From Alkalibacter rhizosphaerae (GTDB taxonomy: Bacteria; Bacillota; Clostridia; Eubacteriales; Alkalibacteraceae), in assembly GCF_017352215.1 (NCBI RefSeq), contig NZ_CP071444.1, forward strand, positions 2,108,001-2,172,000: a stretch of 64,000 bases of DNA, given 5' to 3'. Position 1 is the first letter of the stretch; each line of letters begins with the position of its first letter. Both the position numbers and the translations under genes were made by a program. Positions 47,224-55,382 of this stretch are shown here, in pieces. The notes beneath the pieces were generated by a model. The model was not told where the DNA came from. It did no database searches and saw nothing but the letters and a program-made list of their open reading frames with translations.

Positions 47224-48627
47224 ATGGACAACAAGATCACAGTAAAAACCCAGTTGACTTTTGCCTTTTTCCAGTTTTGTTCGGTAATGGCAGTCACAAT
47301 CCCGATGATGTATTTGACATTCTATTTGACGGAAAGTGTTGGCATGTCTGCAGCACTGATGGGTACGGTATTATTGATCGCAAGAATCGTGGACTTTATA
47401 ATTGGCCTGGTTTCAGGTGGCGTTGTTGAAAAATCGAGAATGAGGTGGGGTACTTATAGATCCTGGCTCATCATCTTGAAGTATGTCGTTTTTATCGGAG
47501 TTTGTTTGCAATTTTGGAATACTTCTTCTTTACCGCCGGTAGCACGTGGTGCTGTCACCATTATCGGATACATCATGATGCATGGTTCCATGAACTTTGT
47601 ATCTTTGGCACAGTATGGTTTGATCCAGCGTCGTGCCGGCAGCGACATGAATGGTCGTGCAAAGCTTTCCATTGCTTATGCACGTGGAATGACGGTAGCC
47701 AATATCATAATCTCTGCAGTGGCTTTACCGGCAGTCATTTGGATCGGAGGATTTTTCCCTGGCTATGACTACTTGATCACAGCAGCCTTTTTTGCCTTGT
47801 TCTTCTTCATCGGATCCACCGTATTGGTAAAAGCTACGGAAGAGTATGACCGTGTAGTGACCGAAGAGGAAGCAAAAAAAATTCCCCAGATCTCTTTCAA
47901 GGACATGGTAAAAACTGCAGCTGGGAACGGACAGCTGATGCTAGTTCTTTTGGCGTTTTGTTTGACTTATATCGGCATGTTTATCGTGCAGACCATCATG
48001 CAGTATTACTTTGTCTTTATCATTGGAAATCAGTTAATGATGTCTGTTTCTTTGACAGCAAGTATGGTATTTGCTTTTGTGGGTAGTATTTTTGGTCCGA
48101 TTTTTGGTCAAAAGGCTGGTAAGAAAGCGGCGCTTGTCACAGGAATGCTGCTATGGGGCGTTTTCTCTGCCTTGATCACTTTCCTTGCAAAAGGGAATGT
48201 ATGGATCTACATTGTTTTGGGAGGCCTTGGACAGGTAGCTTTCTACATGTTCTTCTCCTTTGGAATGAACTACTTTCTGGATGCAGGAGAGTATGGATTT
48301 TACAAAACCGGAAAAGACAATCGAAACGTGGCACTGGCCATGTACAATATGCCCATGAAAGTCGGTATGGGACTTGGCGGTGCCATTGGTTCCTTTGGCT
48401 TGGCATTTATTGGGTATACTTCGGGAATGACCCAAGTGACGGATGCCTTTGTCGACAAGTTCATGATGCTGACGGGGATCGTTCCGGCCGTATTCATGTT
48501 TGCATCAGGTCTACTGATCCTTTTCTTCTGGAAAATCACAGATGCAGATGCGCAAAAGTATGCAACGGCAAATGCAGAAAAGCTGGCAGCAATGGCGGCC
48601 CAGACAAGCGACGAAAAAGCAAGTTGA
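47224..48627 (+). CDS. GPH family MFS transporter
   Basis: A 467-residue, 12-helix carrier related to the one at 35198. Both have the WGxYRSWL loop, here MRWGTYRSWL, and the SDMNGRAKLS segment replaces the usual arginine-rich motif. Substrate unknown. It is preceded by AAAGGAGG and followed by a terminator. It stands alone just upstream of a UroD-family methyltransferase with its own promoter, so it may supply that enzyme's substrate. Confidence 0.85.
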   Translation: MDNKITVKTQLTFAFFQFCSVMAVTIPMMYLTFYLTESVGMSAALMGTVLLIARIVDFIIGLVSGGVVEKSRMRWGTYRSWLIILKYVVFIGVCLQFWNTSSLPPVARGAVTIIGYIMMHGSMNFVSLAQYGLIQRRAGSDMNGRAKLSIAYARGMTVANIIISAVALPAVIWIGGFFPGYDYLITAAFFALFFFIGSTVLVKATEEYDRVVTEEEAKKIPQISFKDMVKTAAGNGQLMLVLLAFCLTYIGMFIVQTIMQYYFVFIIGNQLMMSVSLTASMVFAFVGSIFGPIFGQKAGKKAALVTGMLLWGVFSALITFLAKGNVWIYIVLGGLGQVAFYMFFSFGMNYFLDAGEYGFYKTGKDNRNVALAMYNMPMKVGMGLGGAIGSFGLAFIGYTSGMTQVTDAFVDKFMMLTGIVPAVFMFASGLLILFFWKITDADAQKYATANAEKLAAMAAQTSDEKAS

Positions 48628-48636
48628 CAAGATCAC

Positions 48637-48676
48637 GACTGCAAACTTTCTGAAGGGAGTTTGCAGTCTGTTTTTT
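48637..48676 (+). terminator. Terminator after the second GPH transporter
   Basis: GACTGCAAACT and AGTTTGCAGTC form a perfect 11-bp stem with a 10-base loop, followed by TG and TTTTTT. Confidence 0.9.
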
Positions 48677-48701
48677 AATGAAGATCTAGGTCGTTGCATT
48701 A

Positions 48702-48730
48702 TTGACAATCATAATCATTAGGGATATTAT
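48702..48730 (+). promoter_or_regulatory. Promoter ahead of the first UroD-family gene
   Basis: TTGACA (48702-48707) and TATTAT (48725-48730) are 17 bases apart, which leaves an about 70-base leader to the start codon. Confidence 0.75.
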
Positions 48731-48807
48731 AAAATTGAAAGGGATAAACTTTTGCAGGCTATCGCAGTTAAAATGCTTGGAATTCAATAAAGATAGGAGA
48801 GATGCAC

Positions 48808-49971
48808 ATGGATCAGGTAGAAAAGCTTTATCAGGAACGGCTGACCAGAGTTTCCACGGCCTTTAAAAACGGGAAACCGGACAGGGTACCCATATTCAGT
48901 TTGGCAACCACTTATGTTTACACATCCCAGGATATAAAACCTGCGGAGGCGTTTAATGATCCGGCAGTTGCACAAAAGGCGAATGTGGATTTTTACAACC
49001 GATTGTACTTTGACGGTTGTGGTGGCGTTCATGCATCCAGCAACAGAAAAGTGGGAGAAATTCTGGGCGGGGGCATTTATGAACACATCGATGATGGAAC
49101 ATTTCAAGTGAAACCCAATTCCATCAATCGAATGGAAGCGGACGAATACGACGAACTCATCGAATCGCCCCATAAATTTTTCATCAATAAAATCTGGCCC
49201 AGACGATTCGATCTGATGGCGGAAGAATACACACCCGAAAAGTATGAAAAATTTGCTGCTGCAATTGCAGAGGCCGGAAAAGGCCGGCAGGTCAATGGCC
49301 CCATCACCGAAGTGATCGAAAAGCAACTGGGCTTGCCCTGCATGTTTCGTGGTGGCATGACCAATCCGGTAGATATTATTTTCGATTATCTACGTGATTT
49401 TGACGGGACCATGAGAGATGTAAAAAGAAATCCGACGAAAGTTCGAGATGCCGGATTGGCCATGGTGGACTGGATGCTGGGAATGGCGACCATGAGTCCG
49501 CCAGATCCGGATAAAGTATTGATTGCGCCTATGCACCTGCCAACTTTTTTGAATCCTCGAGATTTCGAAAAAGTGTATTGGCCTTCCTGGAAAAAATTAG
49601 TGGACGAAGTAACAAGCAGGGGATATCGCGTCGTATACTTGTTTGAAGGCAAATACGAGCATATCTATGATTACCTGCAAGAGTTGCCAAAAAACAAAGT
49701 AGCAGGGGTGTTCGAACACGATGACTTGAAGTTGGCGAAGGAAAAGCTGGGTGATACCATGTGTATTTGCGGTGGAATGCCAACCAGCGTGATCCAGAAT
49801 AAAACAGTGCAGGGATCCATTGATTATGTCAAGGAAGTCATTGATACGATCGCCATGGACGGTGGTTTTGTATTGACATCCACCATCCCGATGATGTTCA
49901 AGAATGATGGAAAACTGGAAAATTATGAAGCGGTCAACAAATTCGTCCACGAATACGCCGTGTACAAGTAG
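48808..49971 (+). CDS. Uroporphyrinogen decarboxylase (UroD)-family protein, methyltransferase type
   Basis: A 387-residue TIM-barrel protein of the UroD superfamily (KNGKPDRVPIFSLATTY at the start). It lacks the clustered active-site arginines of true UroD and has no hem genes around it. In anaerobes, such proteins move methyl groups between corrinoid proteins and a second acceptor. The usual zinc motif (H-x-C with a later C) is not obvious: FEHDDLKL and TMCICGGMP are the candidates. ATG 48808 was chosen because AGGAGA sits 7-8 bases upstream; the ATG at 48802 is too close. A 36-residue gene follows. Confidence 0.75.
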   Translation: MDQVEKLYQERLTRVSTAFKNGKPDRVPIFSLATTYVYTSQDIKPAEAFNDPAVAQKANVDFYNRLYFDGCGGVHASSNRKVGEILGGGIYEHIDDGTFQVKPNSINRMEADEYDELIESPHKFFINKIWPRRFDLMAEEYTPEKYEKFAAAIAEAGKGRQVNGPITEVIEKQLGLPCMFRGGMTNPVDIIFDYLRDFDGTMRDVKRNPTKVRDAGLAMVDWMLGMATMSPPDPDKVLIAPMHLPTFLNPRDFEKVYWPSWKKLVDEVTSRGYRVVYLFEGKYEHIYDYLQELPKNKVAGVFEHDDLKLAKEKLGDTMCICGGMPTSVIQNKTVQGSIDYVKEVIDTIAMDGGFVLTSTIPMMFKNDGKLENYEAVNKFVHEYAVYK

Positions 49972-49981
49972 GAGGAGAACA

Positions 49982-50092
49982 ATGGATAATGTAGAAATGG
50001 TTGAAAGAGCTGCGAAGGAAATTTTCCATGCGGAAACTCCGGAGGAAGTAGAGTTTTTTGTCAAATTGATCGCTTTGATGTTTTTAGGGTGA
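49982..50092 (+). CDS. Small 36-residue protein after the UroD-family gene
   Basis: A 36-codon frame starting at ATG 49982, with the strong ribosome site AGGAGGAG 3-9 bases upstream and only 10 bases after the UroD-family stop. The product runs MDNVEMVERAAKEIFHAETP then EEVEFFVKLIALMFLG. It looks like an acidic helix followed by a hydrophobic helix. I know no family. It is too short for standard gene callers. The ribosome site and the coupling are the reasons to call it. Confidence 0.55.
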   Translation: MDNVEMVERAAKEIFHAETPEEVEFFVKLIALMFLG

Positions 50093-50174
50093 CAGGATAC
50101 TTGTGTATTTCCAAAATATGTGATATTTTGTGTAGATAACTGTAGTATACGATCGTTTTCATATGGAGGACTGC

Positions 50175-51098
50175 ATGAAATATTCAAAAAAATTGTTGAT
50201 GGTTGCACTATTGCTGCTGGCTACGGCAGCAATAGTGTTTTTTATGAATAAGAATATAAAATCTATGGACGTTGATCAAGACCCTGTGATGGATGTCCCG
50301 TCGGCATATTTGACGGAGGACCATCCCGAGGCTCCTGTATATCTTGGAAGCATCGTCGTTGATGACGGCGATACATTGGACAGGGATATCATTCCCCAAT
50401 TGGTTGAGATTTTTGGGCTGACCGATAAAGAAGTGAAGGAAGCCCTGGAAACTCCGATAGAATCAAGATGGATCTCACCGGATCTTTCTGATTACCGACG
50501 TTTGGAAGGGATCATTCCTCCCGGGAGGTATGACATACCCGCAGATTCTACAGTAGGGGATTGGGTGGTTTCCAGGGTAAAAGACGGAGAAAAACGTTTT
50601 GAGAGTATTTTTTTCATCCAAGAAAATACCAACCATCTAGCACCCTTCCAACAAATAATCCTTGCATCCATGGTCGAAGCCGAATGTCTTCATGACAGAC
50701 AGTATGAACAGACAGCAGCTGTTTTTTTGAATCGTCTGGAGGATAAACAGAAACTGCAAAGTTGTGTGACCGCGGAATACGCACTGGGGTTTCAACGCCC
50801 TTTTCTCTATGGAGAAGACGTGAAGATCCAAAGTCCCTATAATACCTACCAAAAGGCCGGTCTTCCCATAGGACCGATCTGCAGCGTGGATGATGAAAGC
50901 TTGATGGCGGCCATGTCCTTGCCGAAATATGAAGATCTATATTATTTTTATTATGATTACTTGATGAATGAAATGTTCTTTTATTTGGATTACGAATCGT
51001 TCAAGAAGGAAGCCAATAAATCGCGGGAACGTTTTATCGATGCAGCAGCCATCGGGTTCCGGGATAAGATCAACAAACAGGAAATATTCGGATATTAA
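50175..51098 (+). CDS. MltG-like endolytic murein transglycosylase (YceG family), short
   Basis: A 307-residue membrane-anchored protein. The N-terminal helix (LLMVALLLLATAAIVFFM) leads to an external domain with LEGIIPPGRYDIP, then ILASMVEAECLHDRQYEQTA, VFLNRLEDKQKLQSC and SPYNTYQKAGLPIGPICSVDD, all core signatures of MltG. The Glu pair in MVEAE matches the catalytic segment. The typical family is 330-380 residues, so this one is compact, with a short LysM-like region. MltG cuts nascent glycan strands. ATG 50175 follows GGAGGA. Confidence 0.85.
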   Translation: MKYSKKLLMVALLLLATAAIVFFMNKNIKSMDVDQDPVMDVPSAYLTEDHPEAPVYLGSIVVDDGDTLDRDIIPQLVEIFGLTDKEVKEALETPIESRWISPDLSDYRRLEGIIPPGRYDIPADSTVGDWVVSRVKDGEKRFESIFFIQENTNHLAPFQQIILASMVEAECLHDRQYEQTAAVFLNRLEDKQKLQSCVTAEYALGFQRPFLYGEDVKIQSPYNTYQKAGLPIGPICSVDDESLMAAMSLPKYEDLYYFYYDYLMNEMFFYLDYESFKKEANKSRERFIDAAAIGFRDKINKQEIFGY

Positions 51099-51166
51099 GG
51101 CGATGAAACGGAGTGAAATAAAAATCCAATCAACGATTTTCGCAAGCAAGTAGGGTATTGTAAAGG

Positions 51167-51194
51167 GGATGGTCTACTTAGACCATCCTACTTT
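51167..51194 (+). terminator. Terminator after the MltG-like gene
   Basis: GGATGGTCTA and TAGACCATCC form a 10-bp inverted repeat followed by TACTTTTG. The tail is short. Confidence 0.7.
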
Positions 51195-51307
51195 TGTTGT
51201 AAGTCTTGCAGGAACCGTTCTGGTCATAACATCCTTTCATGAAATCATGAACAAAGTTCACAAAGACTGAGATCTGCTGGAGGGGGAAAGATTATTTGAA
51301 AAAATAT

Positions 51308-51361
51308 TTGACAAGAAGGACTTCATGTATTAAAATTAAACTAAAGTTAACCTAGGTTAAC
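51308..51361 (+). promoter_or_regulatory. Promoter and iron-box operator of the feo operon
   Basis: TTGACA (51308-51313) and TAAAAT (51331-51336) are 17 bases apart. At 51346-51361 is the perfect 16-bp palindrome GTTAACCTAGGTTAAC, right at the expected start of transcription. Its TTAACC/GGTTAA halves resemble the DtxR/IdeR box. The regulator gene begins 32 bases later. Confidence 0.8.
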
Positions 51362-51392
51362 AATATAAGGCAAACACGAAGGAATGAAATCA

Positions 51393-51785
51393 ATGAGTCT
51401 TACAGAATCGGTGGAAATGTATCTGGAAACCATCTATTTCATACAGCAGGACCATGGTCACGCACACGTGGTAGACATTGCAGACCGTATGGGTGTATCC
51501 AAGCCCAGTGTCACTAAGGCCATGAACCAATTGAAGGAAGAAGGTTTCGTGAACAAGGAGTCCTACGGGCATATCACTCTGACCAAAAGAGGCGTGGAAA
51601 TTTCTGAATTGGTGGCGAAAAGACATAAAGCCATCACCGTTTATTTAGAACGAACCTTGAAGTTGACTTCAGAAGAAGCATCTGAAAACGCATGCAGGAT
51701 GGAGCACATTGTCAGTACCGGTATGATGGACGCCATTGAAAGGTTTCTGGAATCCGATCAAGGAAGTACATTGAGATCAGAATAG
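51393..51785 (+). CDS. DtxR/MntR-family metal-dependent regulator
   Basis: A 130-residue regulator. The N-terminal winged helix (SVEMYLETIYFIQQDHGHAH and ADRMGVSKPSVTKAMNQLKEEG) is followed by the metal-binding and dimer region, including EEASENACRMEHIVS, with the Cys/Glu/His of the DtxR ligand set. It lacks the SH3-like third domain, as in MntR. The context with feoA and feoB points to Fe2+ sensing. ATG 51393 was chosen for AAGGAA spacing. Confidence 0.88.
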   Translation: MSLTESVEMYLETIYFIQQDHGHAHVVDIADRMGVSKPSVTKAMNQLKEEGFVNKESYGHITLTKRGVEISELVAKRHKAITVYLERTLKLTSEEASENACRMEHIVSTGMMDAIERFLESDQGSTLRSE

Positions 51786-51794
51786 GAGGTTCAC

Positions 51795-52106
51795 ATGGAA
51801 TTGGCTTTTGGAAGAAGAAAGAGAAGAAGGATGAGGAACGGAGTGTTCCAGCATCAGGCACAAGCAAATAAAGAAGTTATGCTCAGCGGGGACCGTCTTA
51901 TTCATGCACAAGTCAATTTTCCCTATGTGATCCAAAGCATTGAGACGGATGATGCAAGCATGAAAGATTTTTTGTTTACGCTGGGTTGTTTTCCCGGAGA
52001 AGAGATCACGATTTTGTCCATATTGGCGGACAACTATATTATCAATGTCAAGGATGCGCGATACAGCATCGATTCCGAACTGGCGAAAACCATTCAGATC
52101 AAATAA
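51795..52106 (+). CDS. feoA: FeoA domain protein with basic N-terminal extension
   Basis: A 103-residue small SH3-like protein of ferrous iron uptake, which associates with FeoB. The family core is LGCFPGEEITILSILADNYIINVKDARYSIDSELAKTI. The first 25 residues are a basic extension (GRRKRRRMRNG) that most FeoA proteins lack. AGGAGG lies about 6 bases before ATG. It follows the regulator by 9 bases, and feoB has an additional operator in front of it. Confidence 0.85.
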   Translation: MELAFGRRKRRRMRNGVFQHQAQANKEVMLSGDRLIHAQVNFPYVIQSIETDDASMKDFLFTLGCFPGEEITILSILADNYIINVKDARYSIDSELAKTIQIK

Positions 52107-52146
52107 AAATATTGCGGGAAACCGAAATATTTTTTTACGTGTAATG

Positions 52147-52164
52147 TTAACTAAGGCTAACAAA
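52147..52164 (+). promoter_or_regulatory. Second iron-box operator, upstream of feoB
   Basis: TGTTAAC-TAAG-GCTAACA at 52147-52164 is an 18-bp dyad with one mismatch, matching the first operator (AGTTAAC-CTAG-GTTAACA) in arm sequence and spacing. It lies 26 bases before the feoB start, which suggests feoB has its own iron-regulated control. Confidence 0.7.
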
Positions 52165-52190
52165 TACTTTAACTATTCAGGAGGTCGCAC

Positions 52191-54188
52191 ATGCGAATAG
52201 CACTAACAGGAAACCCCAACAGCGGCAAGACGACGTTATTCAATGCCATTACAGGAAAAGTGGAAAAAGTCGGGAACTGGGCTGGGGTCACGGTGGAAAA
52301 AAAAGAGGGAGACGTGAAAAAGGATTTGGTCGCGTCAGGAATGCATATTCGGGCAGTTGATCTACCTGGTGCTTACTCCATGTCTCCGTACTCTTCAGAA
52401 GAAAGTATAACAAGCAACTTTGTGAAAAATGAAAATCCGGACGCTATCATCAACATAGTGGATGCGACGAATTTGAACAGAAGTCTGCTGTTGACGACAC
52501 AGTTGATGGAATTGAACATTCCAGTAGTTGTGGCATTAAATAAAAGCGATCTTCTCCGAAAAAAGGAGATCGAGATCGATACCAGAGAACTTTCCAAAAT
52601 GCTGGGATGTCCTGTAGTAGAGACCTCTTCAGTAAAGGGGACCGGACTGATGGAATTGATGGAACACGTAAAAAATGTGTCCGGGAAAGGACAAACGGCT
52701 CCCTTTGAAGGCGGGATCACCGATGAGTCCATGAACAAGGACGCTTTTGAAGCACGAGAAAGAGAAAGGTATGCTTTCGTTGACCACTTGGTGAAGATCA
52801 CAGAAAATCGAAAAGTGGAAAGCAACCGGTTGACGAAACAAGATACCTTCGATCGAATCATAGCGCATAAAGTATGGGGGATTCCAATTTTTGCAGCGGT
52901 GATTTACCTGGTATTCTCCATATCTCAAAACTATTTAGGTCCTTTTCTGGCTGATTTTTTTGTAGGGTGGATCGATGGATTGTATGCATTGGTGGAAGGA
53001 TGGATGGGAGAACAGGTATCTCCTTTGTTGCGGACCTTGCTGTTGGACGGGATCATTGGTGGGGTTGGAGCCTTGGTTGGCTTTCTTCCTTTGATTATGG
53101 TCTTGTTCTTCTTTCTGGCTTTGCTGGAAGATAGCGGATATATGGCCAGGGTGGCCGTTGTCATGGATCGGCATTTAAAAAAGGTCGGCTTATCCGGTAA
53201 ATCCATCATACCCATGGTCATCGGAACTGGCTGTGCCATACCGGGTATCATGGCAACGCGAACCATACGAGACGAACGTCAACGTCGTACGACGGCAATG
53301 TTGACTCCTTTCATGCCATGCGGTGCAAAATTACCGGTAATAGCGTTGTTTTCCGGTGTGTTTTTTAAAAATGCTGCCTGGATCGGTACATCTATGTACT
53401 TTATAGGAATTGCGATCATCATTGTAAGTGCATTGATCGTTCGTAAAATTACCAAAGTAGGACCGGAACGCTCCTACTTCATCATGGAGTTGCCGGAATA
53501 TCGATGGCCCAGTGTTAAGAGGGCGTTTTTTTCCATGATGTCCAGAGCAAAAGAGTTTTTGACTAAGGCAGCCACCATCATTTTGATCTCCAACGTAACG
53601 GTACAGATCATGCAGATGTTTACTTGGAACTTTCAATTGGTGGAAGAGGGAATGGAATCTACCAGTATTCTTGCAAGTATCGCAAACCCCATCGCATTTT
53701 TGTTGATCCCTTTGGGATTCGGGGCATGGCAACTTGCAGCGGCAGCCATAACAGGATTTATTGCCAAGGAAAACGTAGTCGGAACACTGGCTGTAGTATA
53801 TGGGATCAGCAACTTTATTGACCCGGAAGAACTGGTTCTGGTTTCAGGAGCTAATGATGTTGCTTCTGTCATGGGGCTTACATCGGTTGCTGCTCTATCG
53901 TATCTGATGTTCAACCTGTTTTCCCCGCCTTGCTTTGCAGCCATCGGAGCGATGAATGCAGAAATGGGCAGTAAAAAATGGCTTTGGGGCGGAATCGGAT
54001 TTCAGTTGGGAATGGGTTACACAGTGTCTTATTTCGTCTATCAAATCGGCACACGGATCACCACAGGTGCATTTGGTGAGGGTGCCTTGCCGGGATTGAT
54101 GGCCGTTGCCTTGATCGTTGGGTTCATCATTTATCTGATGCAACGAAACGAGGAAAAAATGTACCAAACTGCAAAGGAGATGATTTAA
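52191..54188 (+). CDS. feoB: Ferrous iron transport protein FeoB
   Basis: A 665-residue GTP-dependent Fe2+ transporter. The N-terminal G domain has G1 GNPNSGKTT (residues 8-16), G3 DLPGAYS and G4 NKSD. Downstream are the membrane domain with two Gate regions (GTGCAIPGIMATRTI and CGAKLPVIALF) and FeoB core helices. AGGAGG precedes the ATG. It is followed 1 base later by a FeoB-associated cysteine-rich gene. All motifs look intact. Confidence 0.96.
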   Translation: MRIALTGNPNSGKTTLFNAITGKVEKVGNWAGVTVEKKEGDVKKDLVASGMHIRAVDLPGAYSMSPYSSEESITSNFVKNENPDAIINIVDATNLNRSLLLTTQLMELNIPVVVALNKSDLLRKKEIEIDTRELSKMLGCPVVETSSVKGTGLMELMEHVKNVSGKGQTAPFEGGITDESMNKDAFEARERERYAFVDHLVKITENRKVESNRLTKQDTFDRIIAHKVWGIPIFAAVIYLVFSISQNYLGPFLADFFVGWIDGLYALVEGWMGEQVSPLLRTLLLDGIIGGVGALVGFLPLIMVLFFFLALLEDSGYMARVAVVMDRHLKKVGLSGKSIIPMVIGTGCAIPGIMATRTIRDERQRRTTAMLTPFMPCGAKLPVIALFSGVFFKNAAWIGTSMYFIGIAIIIVSALIVRKITKVGPERSYFIMELPEYRWPSVKRAFFSMMSRAKEFLTKAATIILISNVTVQIMQMFTWNFQLVEEGMESTSILASIANPIAFLLIPLGFGAWQLAAAAITGFIAKENVVGTLAVVYGISNFIDPEELVLVSGANDVASVMGLTSVAALSYLMFNLFSPPCFAAIGAMNAEMGSKKWLWGGIGFQLGMGYTVSYFVYQIGTRITTGAFGEGALPGLMAVALIVGFIIYLMQRNEEKMYQTAKEMI

Positions 54189-54189
54189 G

Positions 54190-54381
54190 TTGCTGGGTGA
54201 TTTTATTGTGATTTTTGTAATAGCAGTGATCATGATCGGTGCGGTCTTGAAGATACGAAAAGATAAAAAAAACGGAGGTCACTGTTCGGCATGTCCATAT
54301 AGCAAAAGCTGTCCCAGCCAGACCAGTTGCACCATGGCGGTAGAGGAACAACGCTCTCTGGATGGTTTTGACAAACCCTGA
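54190..54381 (+). CDS. FeoB-associated Cys-rich membrane protein
   Basis: A 63-residue protein: one membrane helix (LGDFIVIFVIAVIMIGAVL), then a basic stretch and a cysteine-rich tail (HCSACPYSKSCPSQTSCTM). This matches the small FeoB-associated family that may replace FeoC as a partner. The start is TTG 54190, only 1 base after feoB, with AAGGAGA at 10 bases. Its cysteines could bind iron or an Fe-S cluster; function is not known. Confidence 0.82.
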   Translation: MLGDFIVIFVIAVIMIGAVLKIRKDKKNGGHCSACPYSKSCPSQTSCTMAVEEQRSLDGFDKP

Positions 54382-54402
54382 AAAATTATTATGAATGAAA
54401 AA

Positions 54403-54430
54403 AGCGCCGGAGCACCAAGCCGGTGTTTTT
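54403..54430 (+). terminator. Terminator of the feo operon
   Basis: CGCCGG-AGCACCAAG-CCGGTG with one wobble pair, followed by TTTTTT. Confidence 0.75.
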
Positions 54431-54523
54431 TAGTTCGTTGACAGAATGAATGCAGGATCCTACAATAAAAGAGGATGGCTAAGATCAAAAGTCCAATCGA
54501 CCTTAAAAATGGAGGTAGTCGTA

Positions 54524-55270
54524 ATGAATGTAATTTATGAATCGCTTCTCGATCGCAGATCCGTTCGAGCCTATGAAGAAAAAAGTGTGGAAGATCCCAT
54601 CAAAACAGCAATATTAAATGCTGCCTTTCAAGCGCCTACTGCTGGAAATCAAATGTTGTACAGCATTATTGATGTTACCGATCAACAGCTGAAAGAAAAA
54701 CTGGCGAAAACCTGCGACAACCAGCCTTTTATAGCGAAAGCACCCCTGGTATTCGTATTTTTGGCAGATTGTAGACGATGGCTGGATGCTTACCAAGAAG
54801 CAGGTCTGAAACCAAGAGAACCTGGTGTCGGAGATATTCTGTTGGCCATACAGGATGCGATGATCGCAGCCCAAAACGCTGTGGTGGCGGCAGAATCATT
54901 CGGGTTGGGATCCTGCTACATCGGGGATATCCTGGAAAATGTAGAAGAACACAAGCGTTTATTTCACTTGGATGATTATGTGATCCCTATTACCATGCTA
55001 GTAATGGGGTATCCAACAAAACAGCAGCAAGAAAGGACGAAACCTGTCCGATTTGAAGGAAAATACATCGTCCATGAAAACCAGTATCGTCGACTGACGC
55101 CCCAAGAACATCGGGAAATGTTTGAGAAACATGCAAGAGAAACAACATTCGACTATGACGATTTTATGAGAAAATTTTGTGATCGAAAATATATGTCAGA
55201 CTTTTCTTTGGAAATGAGCAGGTCCAGTGAAATCTATGTAAAGCAATTTCTAACCACCAAAAAAGCATGA
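54524..55270 (+). CDS. Nitroreductase family protein (NfsA-like)
   Basis: A 248-residue FMN enzyme. The opening VIYESLLDRRSVRAYEEKSV, AAFQAPTAGNQMLYSIIDV and LGSCYIGDILEN are typical of nitroreductase family flavoproteins; it has the C-terminal extension of the NfsA group. ATG 54524 follows GGAGG at 8 bases. An upstream ATG at 54446 would add 26 residues lacking family features. It stands alone. Confidence 0.85.
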   Translation: MNVIYESLLDRRSVRAYEEKSVEDPIKTAILNAAFQAPTAGNQMLYSIIDVTDQQLKEKLAKTCDNQPFIAKAPLVFVFLADCRRWLDAYQEAGLKPREPGVGDILLAIQDAMIAAQNAVVAAESFGLGSCYIGDILENVEEHKRLFHLDDYVIPITMLVMGYPTKQQQERTKPVRFEGKYIVHENQYRRLTPQEHREMFEKHARETTFDYDDFMRKFCDRKYMSDFSLEMSRSSEIYVKQFLTTKKA

Positions 55271-55382
55271 AGGTATAATTGAAAAAATAAGAAAATACTC
55301 AAAAAGATGATATAAAGAATCGATCTTGGGTAACAATAAGTTATGAGAAATATTTGGATCATTAAAAAAGGAGTGAATGTCC

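Noticed and set aside
49904-49981. N-terminal extension of the 36-residue gene to a start at 49904
   Set aside because: It would overlap the UroD-family coding sequence in another frame and ignore the AGGAGGAG site just before ATG 49982.
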